A stretch of DNA of 64,000 nucleotides from Bedellia somnulentella (GCA_963576735.1 OY755176.1:13749423-13813422); one strand, 5' to 3'. Counted from the first letter of the stretch, positions 30,863 to 40,911 are shown. Numbers and translations are program-made. The notes: generated by a model not told the origin, from the sequence alone.

Positions 30863-33800
30863 TTTGCTGTGTAGTGTCGGCATAGAATAGCACTACCCCA
30901 TCTCTTCCCGTGGGTGTCGTAGAAGTCGACTAAGGGAAAAGGGCTTTTTCATCTTAGCCCCCCACACCAATCCAAGGTCTGCCGTGCCGAGGGATGCGTG
31001 GCCAGGGGTGAGCCTGGTCGTTAGCGTGCCGCCGTCCCGGAGCCTGGTGAACTCCGGGTACTAAATAACCTTACCTAGTCAAGCGGGGCTCTGGCTAGGC
31101 GGACAGTATATTTCCCTTGCTTTCCGTGGGAACCGAATGTGTTTACAAACAATTAAACGCGGTGGCGGCGATGTGGCTCGCCACTCATCACGCCGTGGTT
31201 CCTCACGGGGCGAAAAGTGGGCTAAAGAGACCCGCTTTAGTACGATGAATGTGTGTGGAGGGATGCATGAAAAATTAGATGAAGTATGTTTGATTATGGA
31301 AGAAAGAAAACTAGATTTTCTTTGTGTAAATGAAACGAAGCGCAAGGGAAAAGAGGTTTCACAACTTGGCCCATTTACAGCTATCTGGTCAGGAGTTGCC
31401 GAGAGTGACAGAGCTTGCCAAGGCGTGGGACTTCTGATATCTGAAAGGATGGCTAAGAGCATGAAAGATTATGCGTGTGTGAGTCCAAGGCTCCTATGGA
31501 TAAAGGTGAAGGTAGGGCTTGTCCGGATGCGCATAATTTGCGTGTATGCTCCGGACATGTCTAGATCACTATCCGAGAGGGAGGAGTTTTGGAATCTGTT
31601 AGACGATGTTGCGAATGGGTGTGATGAAAATGAGAAAATTGTTATGTTAGGAGATTTTAATGGTTGGGTTGGTGTGTCACGCAACGGGTGTGAAAGAGTT
31701 TTAGGAAAGTTTGGTGATAAAAGAGTGAACGAGAATGGTGAGAAAGTGATTGATGTATGTTTGGAGAGGAATCTTTGTGTTACGAACACGTTGTTTGAAC
31801 ACAAAGATATCCATATGTATACTAGACAGAGAGGAAGCGAGAGAAGTATGATAGATTTTGTGATAGTGGATGAAAGGCTAAGAGCAAAGGTTGTTGACAC
31901 CAGAGTCCATAGGGGCATTAACGTTGGCACAGATCACTTTCTCGTTATATCACGATTTAGGGGTCTGTGCACGCGTTGGCGTCACAGGCCTAAAGTGTCA
32001 ACAACGGATTTTGCGAGAATAAAAGTGGAGAAATTGGAAGAGGATGAAAATATTAGAGATGAATATATGAAGAAATTGGACGACAGGCTAAGTTGCGTGG
32101 AGATGAAGGATGAATTGGAAATAGAAGAAGTATGGGATGTGCTCAAATCGTCAATGGTTGAATGTGCGACGGAAGTATGTGGATTGAGTAAAAGGACAAA
32201 TAGACCACCAACAAGTTGGTGGGATAAAGATGTGAAAGAGGCAGTTGGAGATAAGAAGAAAGCTTGGTTAGATTTACTAGCGATTAAAGCTAGTAAACGA
32301 ATGAATGCGAGAGTAACAGATGATGTAGTGAAGAATAGTGAAGATGAATATAAGAGAGTTAAGAATGAGGTTAAGAAGAAAATAGAAAAGAAAAAGCGTG
32401 ATCTGATAGAATGGTGTGAGAGGAAACTCTCCGATAATTTCCGGAATAACCAAAAGATGTTCTGGAAATATATCCGGAAAGAAAAGGGAGTTTCCCAAAA
32501 CACGAGAGTGAATGTTGTGAGAGATGAACAGGGTGAATTGGCGACGGATGAAAGTAGCATAAGACGAGTATGGAAGAACTATTTTGAGGGACTCTTTGAA
32601 AAAGAGGATACTTCCATTTCTTCGCCAATCGGCAGTAATGTTGATTGGAACGACGTTATGGGTGACTTTAGTGACAGTGAGATCAGTATGGAAGAAATAA
32701 TGAAAGCAATGAAAAGTATGAAACTAGGGAAAGCGGCAGGGTATGACAGGATAAACACTGAAATGCTGAGGGCTGGTAAAGGGGTGGTGGCTTCCTGGTT
32801 GTACTTCCTTTTCCAAAAATGCTGGTCGAGTGGCAAAGTGCCACAAGACTGGTGCAAAGCGGTAATTGTGCCTTTATATAAAGGAAAGGGGTCACACCAG
32901 GAGGCTAGAAACTACCGTGGAATTAGCCTACTCAGAATTGTCGGTAAATTGTATGCAAAGGTTTTGATTGAAAGAGTGATGAATGAAACGGAAGATAAAA
33001 TTTGGGATGTGCAAGCAGGATTTAGAAAGGGAATGGGATGTATGGACCAAATCTTCTCTTTAAGGAGCATCACCGAAAAGTTCTTAGCTAAGAACCGAAA
33101 GGTGTATTGCTCCTTCATTGATTTAGAGAAGGCGTATGATAGGGTGGTAAGAAAGTGTTTATGGGAGGTGTTATCCAAGTTCGGTTTGGGGAGTCGACTT
33201 ATACGTGCACTGGTATCACTCTATGAGGATTCCAGTGCATGTGTAAGAGTAAACGGGGAAAATACTGACTGGTTCGGGATCTCTCGGGGTGTCCGACAGG
33301 GTTGTGTGGCTTCCCCGTGGCTCTTCAATTTGTTCATGGATGACTGTTTAACAGAGTTGCGTGAAAGTAATTATGGATTGAGAATGGGTGGATTCATCAT
33401 TAAATGCCTCTTATATGCCGACGATCAAGTGCTACTTGCATCATCGGTGGAAGAGCTGCAAGAGATGATGAATATTGCATGTGCGTCTTTTGAGAAAAAG
33501 GGAATGAGGGTGAATGTGGATAAAACAAAAACTATGGTTTTTGAGAGAGAGGTGAATATGACCGAATGCGTGATTGAGATTAATGGTAAGAAAGTGGAAC
33601 AAGTGAAAGAGTTTGTATATTTGGGAAGTTTGTTTACTAGGGATGGAAAGTGTGATGAAGATATCGAGAGAAGAGTGAAAAAGGGTAATGCGGTAAATGG
33701 AGCACTGGATAGTCTAATGTCTAGTCAGTCGGTGTCTGCAAAGGCCCGAATGGCTGTGCATGATGCTGTCCTCGTTCCTACGCTTATGTATGGCAGTGAA

Positions 33801-34268
33801 TGTTGGGTGTGGCAGAAGAAGCATGAAAGTAGAGTGAATGCAGTAGAAATGAGATCCCTCAGAAAAGTGTGTAATGTAAGGTTATGTGATCGTGTGAGGA
33901 ATGATGTGATTCGTGAAAGGTGTGGTGTAAAAGATGATATTGTAAGAAAGATAGAAAAAGGAATGTTGAGATGGTTTGGGCACATAGAGAGGATGGATGA
34001 CAGTAAATTGGTGAAAGAGATATATAGAGCCAATGTGGAAGGTAATGTTAGTAGAGGACGACCTCGGAGGACACATTTGGATCAAATAGAACATGTGCTC
34101 AAAAAGGCAGGAGTCCGCAGTATGAAGAATAAAAGAGCATGTATGAAAAGATTGATGGATGTAAACGAAGCCAGAGAGGTTTGCCAGGATCGTACAAAGT
34201 GGCGATCGATAGTCTCTGCCTACCCCAATGGGAACTAACGGCGTGAGAATATGTATGTATGTATGTAT
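30863..34268 (+). mobile_element. Full-length RTE-like non-LTR retrotransposon, copy 2
   Basis: Nested in the Jockey-type LINE and flanked by a perfect 11-bp target duplication GAAATAGATTA (30852-30862 and 34269-34279). The head TTGCTGTGTAGTGTCGGC, 5' UTR, single ORF and (GTAT)n tail match copy 1. The perfect duplication and intact ORF indicate a recent insertion. Confidence 0.93.
31137..34238 (+). CDS. Endonuclease/reverse transcriptase polyprotein, RTE-like copy 2
   Basis: 1033 codons, uninterrupted. Endonuclease motifs FSTMNVCGG, CVNETKRKG, MLGDFNGWVG, MIDFVIVDERL and GTDHFLV are intact. RT has NYRGISLLRIVGKLYAK, FIDLEKAYDRV, RQGCVASPWLFN and the catalytic LLYADDQVLLA. It ends in SAYPNGN just before the tail. 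It retains the RPPTSWWDKDVKEAV segment that copy 1 lost, so it is the better candidate for an autonomous, active source. Very similar to copy 1 along the entire length (by eye; not computed). Confidence 0.93.
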   Translation: MCLQTIKRGGGDVARHSSRRGSSRGEKWAKETRFSTMNVCGGMHEKLDEVCLIMEERKLDFLCVNETKRKGKEVSQLGPFTAIWSGVAESDRACQGVGLLISERMAKSMKDYACVSPRLLWIKVKVGLVRMRIICVYAPDMSRSLSEREEFWNLLDDVANGCDENEKIVMLGDFNGWVGVSRNGCERVLGKFGDKRVNENGEKVIDVCLERNLCVTNTLFEHKDIHMYTRQRGSERSMIDFVIVDERLRAKVVDTRVHRGINVGTDHFLVISRFRGLCTRWRHRPKVSTTDFARIKVEKLEEDENIRDEYMKKLDDRLSCVEMKDELEIEEVWDVLKSSMVECATEVCGLSKRTNRPPTSWWDKDVKEAVGDKKKAWLDLLAIKASKRMNARVTDDVVKNSEDEYKRVKNEVKKKIEKKKRDLIEWCERKLSDNFRNNQKMFWKYIRKEKGVSQNTRVNVVRDEQGELATDESSIRRVWKNYFEGLFEKEDTSISSPIGSNVDWNDVMGDFSDSEISMEEIMKAMKSMKLGKAAGYDRINTEMLRAGKGVVASWLYFLFQKCWSSGKVPQDWCKAVIVPLYKGKGSHQEARNYRGISLLRIVGKLYAKVLIERVMNETEDKIWDVQAGFRKGMGCMDQIFSLRSITEKFLAKNRKVYCSFIDLEKAYDRVVRKCLWEVLSKFGLGSRLIRALVSLYEDSSACVRVNGENTDWFGISRGVRQGCVASPWLFNLFMDDCLTELRESNYGLRMGGFIIKCLLYADDQVLLASSVEELQEMMNIACASFEKKGMRVNVDKTKTMVFEREVNMTECVIEINGKKVEQVKEFVYLGSLFTRDGKCDEDIERRVKKGNAVNGALDSLMSSQSVSAKARMAVHDAVLVPTLMYGSECWVWQKKHESRVNAVEMRSLRKVCNVRLCDRVRNDVIRERCGVKDDIVRKIEKGMLRWFGHIERMDDSKLVKEIYRANVEGNVSRGRPRRTHLDQIEHVLKKAGVRSMKNKRACMKRLMDVNEAREVCQDRTKWRSIVSAYPNGN

Positions 34269-34274
34269 GAAATA

Positions 34275-34518
34275 GATTAGTGTTATTTTTTACATGTTTG
34301 CAGATCTCAAATATGTAGATGGAAGGTAGTGTTAGCAATTTGAGTTCTTTGAAATGGGGTCTACAGCTGTCCGTTTGTTTTATATTTACTAAAATTCGTA
34401 TGAGTCTTTTTTGCAGTATAAGTAATGTAGGTGCGTCGACGCTATTTCCCCAGAGAATTATGCCGTAATTAAACCATGCGTATGCATAGGCAAAATATGC
34501 TGCTAATGCTGTTTTCAA
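34275..34518 (-). pseudogene. Jockey-type RT C-terminal part, first half
   Basis: Reads AYAWFNYGIILWGNSVDAP, LQKRLIRILVNIKQ and KELKLLTLPSIYIFEICKHV, the post-RT region of Jockey-type LINE proteins. It runs into the RTE-like insertion at 34268-34279. Confidence 0.75.
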
Positions 34519-34533
34519 GTCGGTAAATAATAA

Positions 34534-34793
34534 TAATTAATATATGTACGCGCATTTTTCGATTCCGCCAAACGGTAATACGGCTCTTAAGGAATCTTTT
34601 GGCTTTAACTATTTTAAGGAGAAATAATTTTTAAGATTAGGAGTAAAATTGCGCTCAAAAAGATCAGAAACATAATCTTTGCATTACTTTAATAAAAAAA
34701 AACTGTTGTTATATTTTTATTAAAAGAAACGACAATATTTATTCATCAAAATAGAGTTAGACAAGAGCCGTAAAGGGGCACTTAATCTTTTTA
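34534..34793 (-). other. 3' flank of Gly-Gln gene 2, duplicated with gene 1
   Basis: TAATTAATATATGTACGCGC, TTCCGCCAAACGGTAATACG and AATATTTATTCATCAAAATA correspond to 14248-14469. The AATAAA hexamer of the minus strand is at 34738-34743. Confidence 0.75.
34738..34743 (-). terminator. AATAAA polyadenylation signal, Gly-Gln gene 2
   Basis: Minus-strand AATAAA 51 nt beyond the ancestral stop, in the same context as in gene 1. Confidence 0.6.
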
Positions 34794-36045
34794 TTAATTG
34801 CCCAATCTGTTCAAAATATACAATATTTCTGATAAAAGACCTTTCTTCTGATCACATATATATGGTCTTTGTCCATAGTATGCTGGTCCTTGCCCACTGT
34901 TTCCTTGTCCTTGCCCATAGTTTCCTTGTCCTTGTCCATAGTTTCCTTGTCCTTGTCCATAGTTTCCTTGTCCTTGTCCACTGCTTCCTTGTCCTTGCCC
35001 ACTGATTCCTTGTCCTTGTCCATAGTTTCCTTGTCCTTGTCCATAGTTTCCTTGTCCTTGTCCATAGTTTCCTTGTCCTTGTCCATAGTTTCCTTGTCCT
35101 TGTCCATAGTTTCCTTGTCCTTGCCCACTGATTCCTTGTCCTTGTCCATAGTTTCCTTGTCCTTGTCCATAGTTTCCTTGTCCTTGTCCATAGTTTCCTT
35201 GTCCTTGTCCACTGTTTCCTTATCCTTGCCCACTGATTCCTTTTCCTTGTCCATAGTTTCCTTGGCCTTGTCCATAGTTTCCTTGTCTTTGTCCATAGTT
35301 TCCTTGTCCTTGTCCATAGTTTCCTTGTCCTTGTCCACTGCTTCCTTGTCCTTGCCCACTGATTCCTTGTCCTTGTCCACCATTTCCTTGTCCTTGGCCA
35401 TAGTTTCCTTGTCCTTGTCCAAGGTTTCCTTGTCCTTGTCTTTGACCATAGTTTCCTTGTCCTTGTCCATAGTTTCCTTGTCCTTGTCCATTGTTTCCTA
35501 GTACATTGTTTCTTTGTACATTGATGTCTAGCCCATACTGATTTTGACCGTTGTAACTTTGTCCATATTGATTTTGACCCGTGGGACCAGTTCCAGGTAG
35601 TACTTGTCCAAAAATTGGATTGAAAGAAACAATAGCTATAAAAACCGCAAGCACAATGATGGACGAAACCTTTATGAAACATATTTTATCATAAGTTGAA
35701 TAACAATAATTATGCCTAAGACTGTCTACTAGTTAATAATATTATTTGGACTTATAAATATCTTGTACATGCTGCATTAAAACAAGGCTCATTTAGTTAC
35801 GTTTGTTGTGCTAAATTAATTAACGGTAATCTTATAAAAATAAAATTTTTATAAAAAAAAAAAAATTGTCTGGTATAAGTGAGGCTTCTTATTTATACGT
35901 TTAAAATATTTTAAAAATGATATAGTTATTTATAATCAAACCTCTTTTGGCAAATAAATAGCAAACGGAAATAAATGTATCCTTAAATAGCACTCAATAA
36001 TAATAAACAATACAGAAAATTAAAAATACCTACCTTTGAGCACAT
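34794..36045 (-). pseudogene. Gly-Gln-rich secreted repeat protein 2, disrupted by a nonsense codon
   Basis: Exon 1 (36034-36045) encodes MCSK with donor GTAGGT; exon 2 begins at 35669 after an AAAG acceptor (intron 364 nt). The product matches gene 1: signal peptide, decapeptide start NQYGQSYNGQ, then GQGQGNY/GQGQGSS heptads. At 35220-35222 a CAA codon of the repeat has become TAA, ending the protein at about 153 residues. The same frame stays open beyond it to the natural end at 34794-34796, with the conserved tail ICDQKKGLLSEI, so no frameshift accompanies the stop. The truncated product would keep a signal peptide and half the repeats but lose the C-terminal motif. It could be a young pseudogene, a null allele, a sequencing error, or subject to read-through. 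Confidence 0.85.
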
Positions 36046-36409
36046 TTTGATACTAGCCAAATACCAGTGGTATTAAACGTCTAAATGCACTAATGTCTAA
36101 ACAAGAAATAATAAACAACAGGAAATTTGTACGGTTTTTATGCAGTTCAGGTTATCTCAGTTAACATGAAGTTCATTGTCATGATTTGCTTTACATCTAT
36201 GATAAATAAATATGTTGTAACACCTGCTGAATAAAACATGCATTTTAATCACAATAGACATTGTATTTAGTTCATTATTGACACCATTGGAAGATTAGAC
36301 CAATACAAACAATATGATACTAATTATGAATACACAATGCCATTTACAAATGTTCACCTTTATAATTTTACACAATTTACAATTTCATAGACAATTTATA
36401 TCTGTTATG
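36046..36409. other. Upstream flank of gene 2
   Basis: The proximal part to about 36290 is alignable by eye with the upstream flank of gene 1; no other gene. Direct relatives of the sequence at 36305-36365 (CAATACAAACAATATGATAC) recur at 48510-48550, so part of it is a dispersed repeat. Confidence 0.5.
36106..36142 (-). promoter_or_regulatory. Weakened core promoter of Gly-Gln gene 2
   Basis: At the position of the gene 1 TATA box the sequence is CATAAAAA (first base at 36142). The base 33 nt downstream, 36109, falls in TTATTT rather than TCATT. Both core elements therefore carry a substitution relative to the paralogues. Confidence 0.55.
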
Positions 36410-36506
36410 GACCAGGTGATTAATGCGGGCATGCATATGATCTTGCGAACCTGAGACCTCGGTACTTGAAACTAAACGCTTAACTGCGAGGCCACGGAGG
36501 CAACTT
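36410..36506 (-). repeat. tRNA-like SINE fragment
   Basis: The minus strand reads GCCTCCGTGGCCTCGCAGTT, AAGCGTTTAG and GGTCTCAGGTTCGCAAGATC, i.e. A-box-like and B-box-like segments at tRNA spacing, followed by CATTAATCACCTGGTCCATA, which recurs at 50890-50915. Confidence 0.6.
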
Positions 36507-36756
36507 TTTTACCTTATTTATTGAAATTTAATTTAGTTAGAAAAATTACTGCCTGAAAGGAAATATTTATTTTGCCTGAAGATGATCCAGAGTCAGAGAT
36601 TTCACGAGTGTTCTAGAATGTCTTCTAAATGCGGAGGTCAGGTTTGTTGCAGATGTGGTTGAAAGTCTTATAAATTTAGTTGTCGGAAAAACTGGTGTAC
36701 CTCAAAATGACATCACAGTGGCAGTTGTTCTAATCTGCTACTTGTTACATTATTAT

Positions 36757-38035
36757 ACAGGGTCCCCAAAAAATAGTGTCAAGCGAAAGTCCAAGGACAG
36801 AATACCTCTAGGGGTACCCGAATTACCCCCAAGTACGTTCTGCGACTTTTTGTAGTTTTCGAGATATGATTTTTTTCATATTTTTTTTGTTAAACCTTGG
36901 CTTATTTGACATTATTGGTCACAGAGACATCAATTGTTGAGATACAAGCTTGATTTTTTCTGAAATAGTTGAACAGTAGCACTTGCAAAAACAAAAGCAA
37001 TTGTGAGCCGATATGCTACTATTAAGCCATTAAAAAAATGTTGAAACCTAGTTTGTTAAAATGTTTAAATTAAAGATCTCTTTTGAAACGATTTAAAAAA
37101 AAAACTTATCCCAAAAATGTCTCCAAAATTATTTTTAAAAACTTGCCAATTTTGTCAGCTATTTGCCTTGTAAATTTGATTGAGCTATCTCTACGACTTC
37201 ATACTTGAAGAAATGTTTGAAACACAGTAAGTCGAAAAAACTTAATTAAAAGATTGGGCCGAATAAAACTAAAAAAATATATTATTGTTTGTTTATTATG
37301 CTATGTTTCTGATATCCTTGGCGTAAACTTATTCTTTATAATACCCCCAAACGAAGAAATCGATGGGGTTTAAGTCGGGAGACTGTGGCGGCCAGGCAAT
37401 GGGCCCCCCACGGCCGATCCACTTGTCTCCAAACCTTTCGGTTAAATGTTGTCTGACAATCCTCGCGATTGGGGGTATTATAAAGGTATTATAAAGAATT
37501 AGTTTACGCCAAGGATATCAGAAACATAGCGGAACTACGAACAAAACTAAGACAAGCAGAAGAAACAATAAGCAACAGGGTAGCGTTCTTACGACTAAAA
37601 GATTTTTTTTTAAGGCGATGTAGAATTTGAATCGAGCAGGAAGGGCGAAATTTTGAAAACTTTTTGTGATTTAATAATAAACAATCAATAATAACATTTT
37701 ATTAGTTTAATTTGGCCCAATCTTTTAATTAAAGTTTTTCGACTTCAAACATTTTTTCAAGTATGAAGTCGTGGAGATAGCTCAATCAAATTTACATGGC
37801 AAATAACTGACAAAATTGGCAAGTTTTTAAAAATAATTTCGGAGACATATTTGGGATAAGTTTTTTTTTCATCGTTTCAAAAGAGATCTTTAATTTCAAC
37901 ATTTTAACAAATTTAGGATTCAACATTTTTTTAATGGCTTAATAGTAGCATATCTGTACTTTCGGGTACTCCTAGGGGTATTCTGTCCTTGGACTTCCGC
38001 TTGACACTATTTCTTGGGAGACCCTGTGTAATTAT
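36757..38035. mobile_element. Foldback element: ~0.5 kb inverted arms around a transposase remnant
   Basis: The left arm starts CAGGGTCCCCAAAAAATAGT, GTCAAGCGAAAGTCCAAGG; the right end is its inverted counterpart (CTTGGACTTCCGCTTGACAC, TATTTCTTGGGAGACCCTG). The arms stay complementary inward through TTAAGCCATTAAAAAAATG, AACTTGCCAATTTTGTCAG and AAGATTGGGCC to the block GGGGGTATTATAAAG at about 37350 and 37465-37500. The centre encodes a DDE-type transposase piece. It looks like an inverted duplication of the 3' half of a DNA transposon. Flanking TA or longer duplications were not resolved. Confidence 0.8.
37320..37475 (-). pseudogene. Transposase fragment in the foldback centre (DDE_3-like)
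   Basis: Minus-strand translation gives RQHLTERFGDKWIGRGGPI, then AWPPQSPDLNPIDFFVWGYY. The 'WPPxSPDLNPxDFFxWG' motif is the middle catalytic-Asp block region of IS630/Tc1/mariner-related transposases. Downstream, both arms carry the next segment (YAKDIRNIAELRTKLRQA on the plus strand from about 37503), which shows the inverted duplication. Confidence 0.75.
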
Positions 38036-38179
38036 TGTTTTCAATTTTATGTTCTATTTCACTTTACTTTTTTTAAGATGCTAATTTTGCCAAATGATGA
38101 GTCTAATTGCTTACTCTTTAGTTTATGTTATGTTTTACAATAATTAGTCATTTCTACAAAACAAAGATAAACATAAACG

Positions 38180-38527
38180 TTCACGCCGAATATCCCCGAA
38201 GGGGTTGGCAGAGGTACTAATACTTCTGAACATCACGTGACTTTGTCACTTGGTGTTCAGAGTACCCACGTTTTGCATGGACAGTGTAATCACGTGATAG
38301 GGGGCAGGCCTATCGCCGTTTTGTACGAATACACTGTCACATGACTAAGTACAACTCAGCCATGTGGGTTTCCTCACGATGTTTTCCCTCACCGTTAACA
38401 ACCATGATAAATTAACCACACATATGTCTTTAGAAAAGACAAATTGGTGTAGGCCCGACCCGGGATTTGAACACTAGTCGCTTGCACGTTAACCGGTGTT
38501 CTACCCATTGAGCTATCACGTCGTAAA
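38180..38527 (-). repeat. tRNA-headed SINE, nearly full-length
   Basis: The minus strand begins CGTGATAGCTCAATGGGTAG (A box) and has GTTCAAATCCCGGGTCGGGC (B box). The body carries AACGGTGAGGGAAAACATCG and GGAAACCCACATGG, and the 3' end GGGATATTCGGCGTGAACG. Further copies: 42355-42605, 55005-55330 and fragments at 16205, 40360 and 50405. Confidence 0.8.
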
Positions 38528-39354
38528 ACAAAGATACGTTGTGAAATTGTAAGTTAAACGTCAATAACAATTAAAATATGTAATTAAATATGTTTGTATT
38601 ACTCCGCCCCGAAGGTGACCGACAATATGAATAATTATCAAATTGCACTCTCACATTGAACTTTTCGCATAATGACCGGACATTATGCATACTGCCCAAT
38701 TTATCACCTGGTTCACATGACATACAATCTGATATTAAAAAATGAGGTTATTATTTTTTATTTATATATTAGAGGTTTTATAGCCACTACTAAATTATTA
38801 TTTGCATCAAATAAATAGTTACAGCGTTTTGTTTTAAAACAGTGTAAGATGTCATCATATGTTAGCCTCCTATCAAAGCTCATATTAAAACATAAAAATA
38901 ATTTAATACTAAATATGTACTCAAAAAATGATAAACCTTGACACTTTGTCGTTGCCAGGTAATTAGAGTAAAGTAAATCAGTCTATATTCGCATCTATAC
39001 CATACTGTTGAACTACAAGATACAGCTAAAGAGCTTATTCCATTACACTTTGTCGTTGCTGAATTCAGACGTCCTTCGAAGTGACTGCCGCAGACGCTTG
39101 TTATTCCACTACACAAATTTCAGTTCTAGCGTTCTGAACGTTATTCCACTAGTCTGAATTGAGATTCTGTGGCTTTCAGACGTCTTCATTCAGACAAATG
39201 GAATTAGTTACGCACTCATTCAATGCATAAACTCATGCTATTAGTTCCACTAACACTTACCCATGATCTTTTAAGACATTTTATTTTTAAAAAAACTTAT
39301 CCTTTTGATTTTTTATAGTTCTAACTCCCGCCATTTTAATAATTTTATTTATTT
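38528..39354. other. Non-coding interval
   Basis: No gene. Sequence at 38590-38720 with ATTATGC and TTTATCACCTGGTTCACAT shares short blocks with 50880-51110. The stretch at 39000-39200 contains TTATTCCA and GAATTCAGACG-type repeats of unknown origin. Confidence 0.4.
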
Positions 39355-39602
39355 ACATACATACATACATTTACTCACGGCTATAATTTCCTAGAAGGGG
39401 TATCCAGAGCCAAGGAATTATAAATTCCTCAGCCACTTTTGGAAGTTGAGTGGGGAAAAGGCGGTAAAATAAAGGATTTTGGTGATGGGTCTCCAACCGC
39501 ATCGCCCAAAAATCCAATAAAAAGCCCCGATACCCTTAGTCGCCTCTTACGACACCCGTGGGTAGAAAGGGGTAGCGACATTCTAAGCCGGCACTACACG
39601 GC
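39355..39602 (-). repeat. RTE-associated SINE, minus orientation
   Basis: ACATACATTTACTCACGGCT at the 3' side, AGGGGTATCCAGAGCCAAGG and GCATCGCCCAAAAATCC inside, and TTCTAAGCCGGCACTACACG at the head. Confidence 0.9.
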
Positions 39603-39604
39603 AT

Positions 39605-39858
39605 CCGCATACATACATACATATACTCACGGCTGTAAATCCCTAGAAGGAGTAGCCAGAGCAAAGGAATTAGAAATTCCTCAGCCACTTTTGGAAATGT
39701 GAGGGGGGAAAAGATGGTGAAAATAAAGGTTGTTGATGATGGGTCTCCAACCGCATCGCCCAAAAATCCCTTAACAGCCCCAATACCGTTAGTCGCCTTT
39801 TACGTACACCCATCGGTAGAAACGAGGTAGTGCTATTCTAAGCCGACACTACACGGCT
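39605..39858 (-). repeat. RTE-associated SINE, minus orientation, complete
   Basis: The (ATAC)n-type tail and ATACTCACGGCTGTAAATCC begin it; TAAGCCGACACTACACGGC ends it. It directly abuts the previous copy in the same orientation, as do the two copies at 18642-19140. Confidence 0.9.
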
Positions 39859-40359
39859 TATTTATTGAACACTGTAAAATATTTATATGACTCGAGGTAA
39901 AAAAATTATTGGTGGTTAAAATTTATTTTAAAGATACGTCTTATTGTGATTTGCTACTGTGAGATGAGTGAGTGAAAAGCAAGTCAGAAGGTTGCTTGAT
40001 TAACAAATGCAAATTACGTTATCTTAATCAATTATTCTTAGTTTTCGTTCATCATTACGTAATATTAACGGCTAGGAAACCCTTCTTCCAAACGTTTTTA
40101 GGCCAGTTCCTCATTTAGATTTGATAATTCACATCATTTATTTCATAACATTAAATTCATGCTTTTTTGCGACATTTACATAGCGTAAATATGATATTAA
40201 AATTTTAGATAATTGAAAATTAAATTGAATGATGAGTCCGTCAGTAGTCTGAAGAATAAGAGTAAAATGTATGTATTCAAAGATTGATAAATGCAAACCA
40301 ATCGATGTATGTTGTAGTGAGGTTCTATCATCGCTTATAACAAACTCTGAGTCAGTCGA

Positions 40360-40445
40360 CTATGACTAAGGTAGTTTTTGCCATCTGAGTTTCCCAACAA
40401 TGTTTTTAGTCACCGTTAACAAACCTCATGAAAAAACACACACAT
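40360..40445 (-). repeat. tRNA-headed SINE internal fragment
   Basis: The complement of TCACCGTTAACAAACCTCAT and GAGTTTCCCAACAATG matches the SINE body at 38180-38527. An (ATG)n run follows at 40444-40462. Confidence 0.55.
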
Positions 40446-40474
40446 GATGATGATGATGAAATTTATATTTTATT

Positions 40475-40600
40475 AGTGCATGTATGAAAAAGTTTATGAA
40501 TGTAGGCGAAGCTCGAAAGATTTCTAGGATCGTATAAAATGGAGATCAATATTATCTGTCTACCCCAATGGAAACTAATGGCGTGGCTAATGTACGTATG
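40475..40600 (+). repeat. RTE-like element 3' fragment with tail
   Basis: AGTGCATGTATGAAAAAGTT, TGGAGATCAATATTATCTG and TACCCCAATGGAAACTAATG, GCGTGGCTAATGTACGTATG correspond to the last 25 codons and tail of the RTE-like ORF. Confidence 0.8.
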
Positions 40601-40875
40601 TAAATATAACATCAACATATTAGTAACGTAACATATATCAAGTTAATCAGCAGGTTGGCTATATTTTTTGTAGGTATTACCACATTATTTTATGAATCAC
40701 GTTTCCTTTGTTTATAAAAATGTTCAATGTTTATGATTGTAACCTAAAAACAAAGATAGCTTTGTGAAAAGCGAACATACATTCGTTGTACATTTTAAAA
40801 CGAAACAGACGCATGGTATAATGCTTTGAAATTATCATAATATGATAAATTTTGTCGTCTTGGATATACCGATTG

Positions 40876-40911
40876 TATAAAAACCGTTCGTATTATTTAT
40901 TATTCATCAGT
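40876..40911 (+). promoter_or_regulatory. Core promoter of Asn-Gln-Gly gene A (TATAAAAA, TCAGT initiator)
   Basis: TATAAAAA at 40876-40883 and initiator TCAGT at 40907-40911 (A at 40909), exactly 33 nt apart. The ATG lies 57 nt after the putative start. Confidence 0.8.

Larger units (their letters stand above)
30503..34533 (-). mobile_element. 5'-truncated Jockey-type LINE split by RTE-like element
   Basis: The minus strand starts near 34533 with RT C-terminal sequence, is broken at 34268/30863 by the RTE-like copy, and resumes from 30862 to a stop at about 30620 and a 3' end near 30503 (AATAAA, then an ATTGAGT-type tail). It is flanked by a perfect 9-bp duplication TAATTAATA (30494-30502 and 34534-34542). 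The gene 1 flank shows a single TAATTAATA at 14248-14256, i.e. the unoccupied site. Confidence 0.8.

Noticed and set aside
31982..32560. 192-codon minus-strand frame inside RTE-like copy 2
   Set aside because: Antisense shadow of the endonuclease-to-RT linker, rich in Ser and Phe because the sense strand is Lys/Glu-rich.
34811..35682. Long MDKDKE and RTRKLW frames over gene 2 that bypass the nonsense codon
   Set aside because: Frame shadows of the same repeat; the true frame is fixed by the exon junction and by the C-terminal homology to gene 1.
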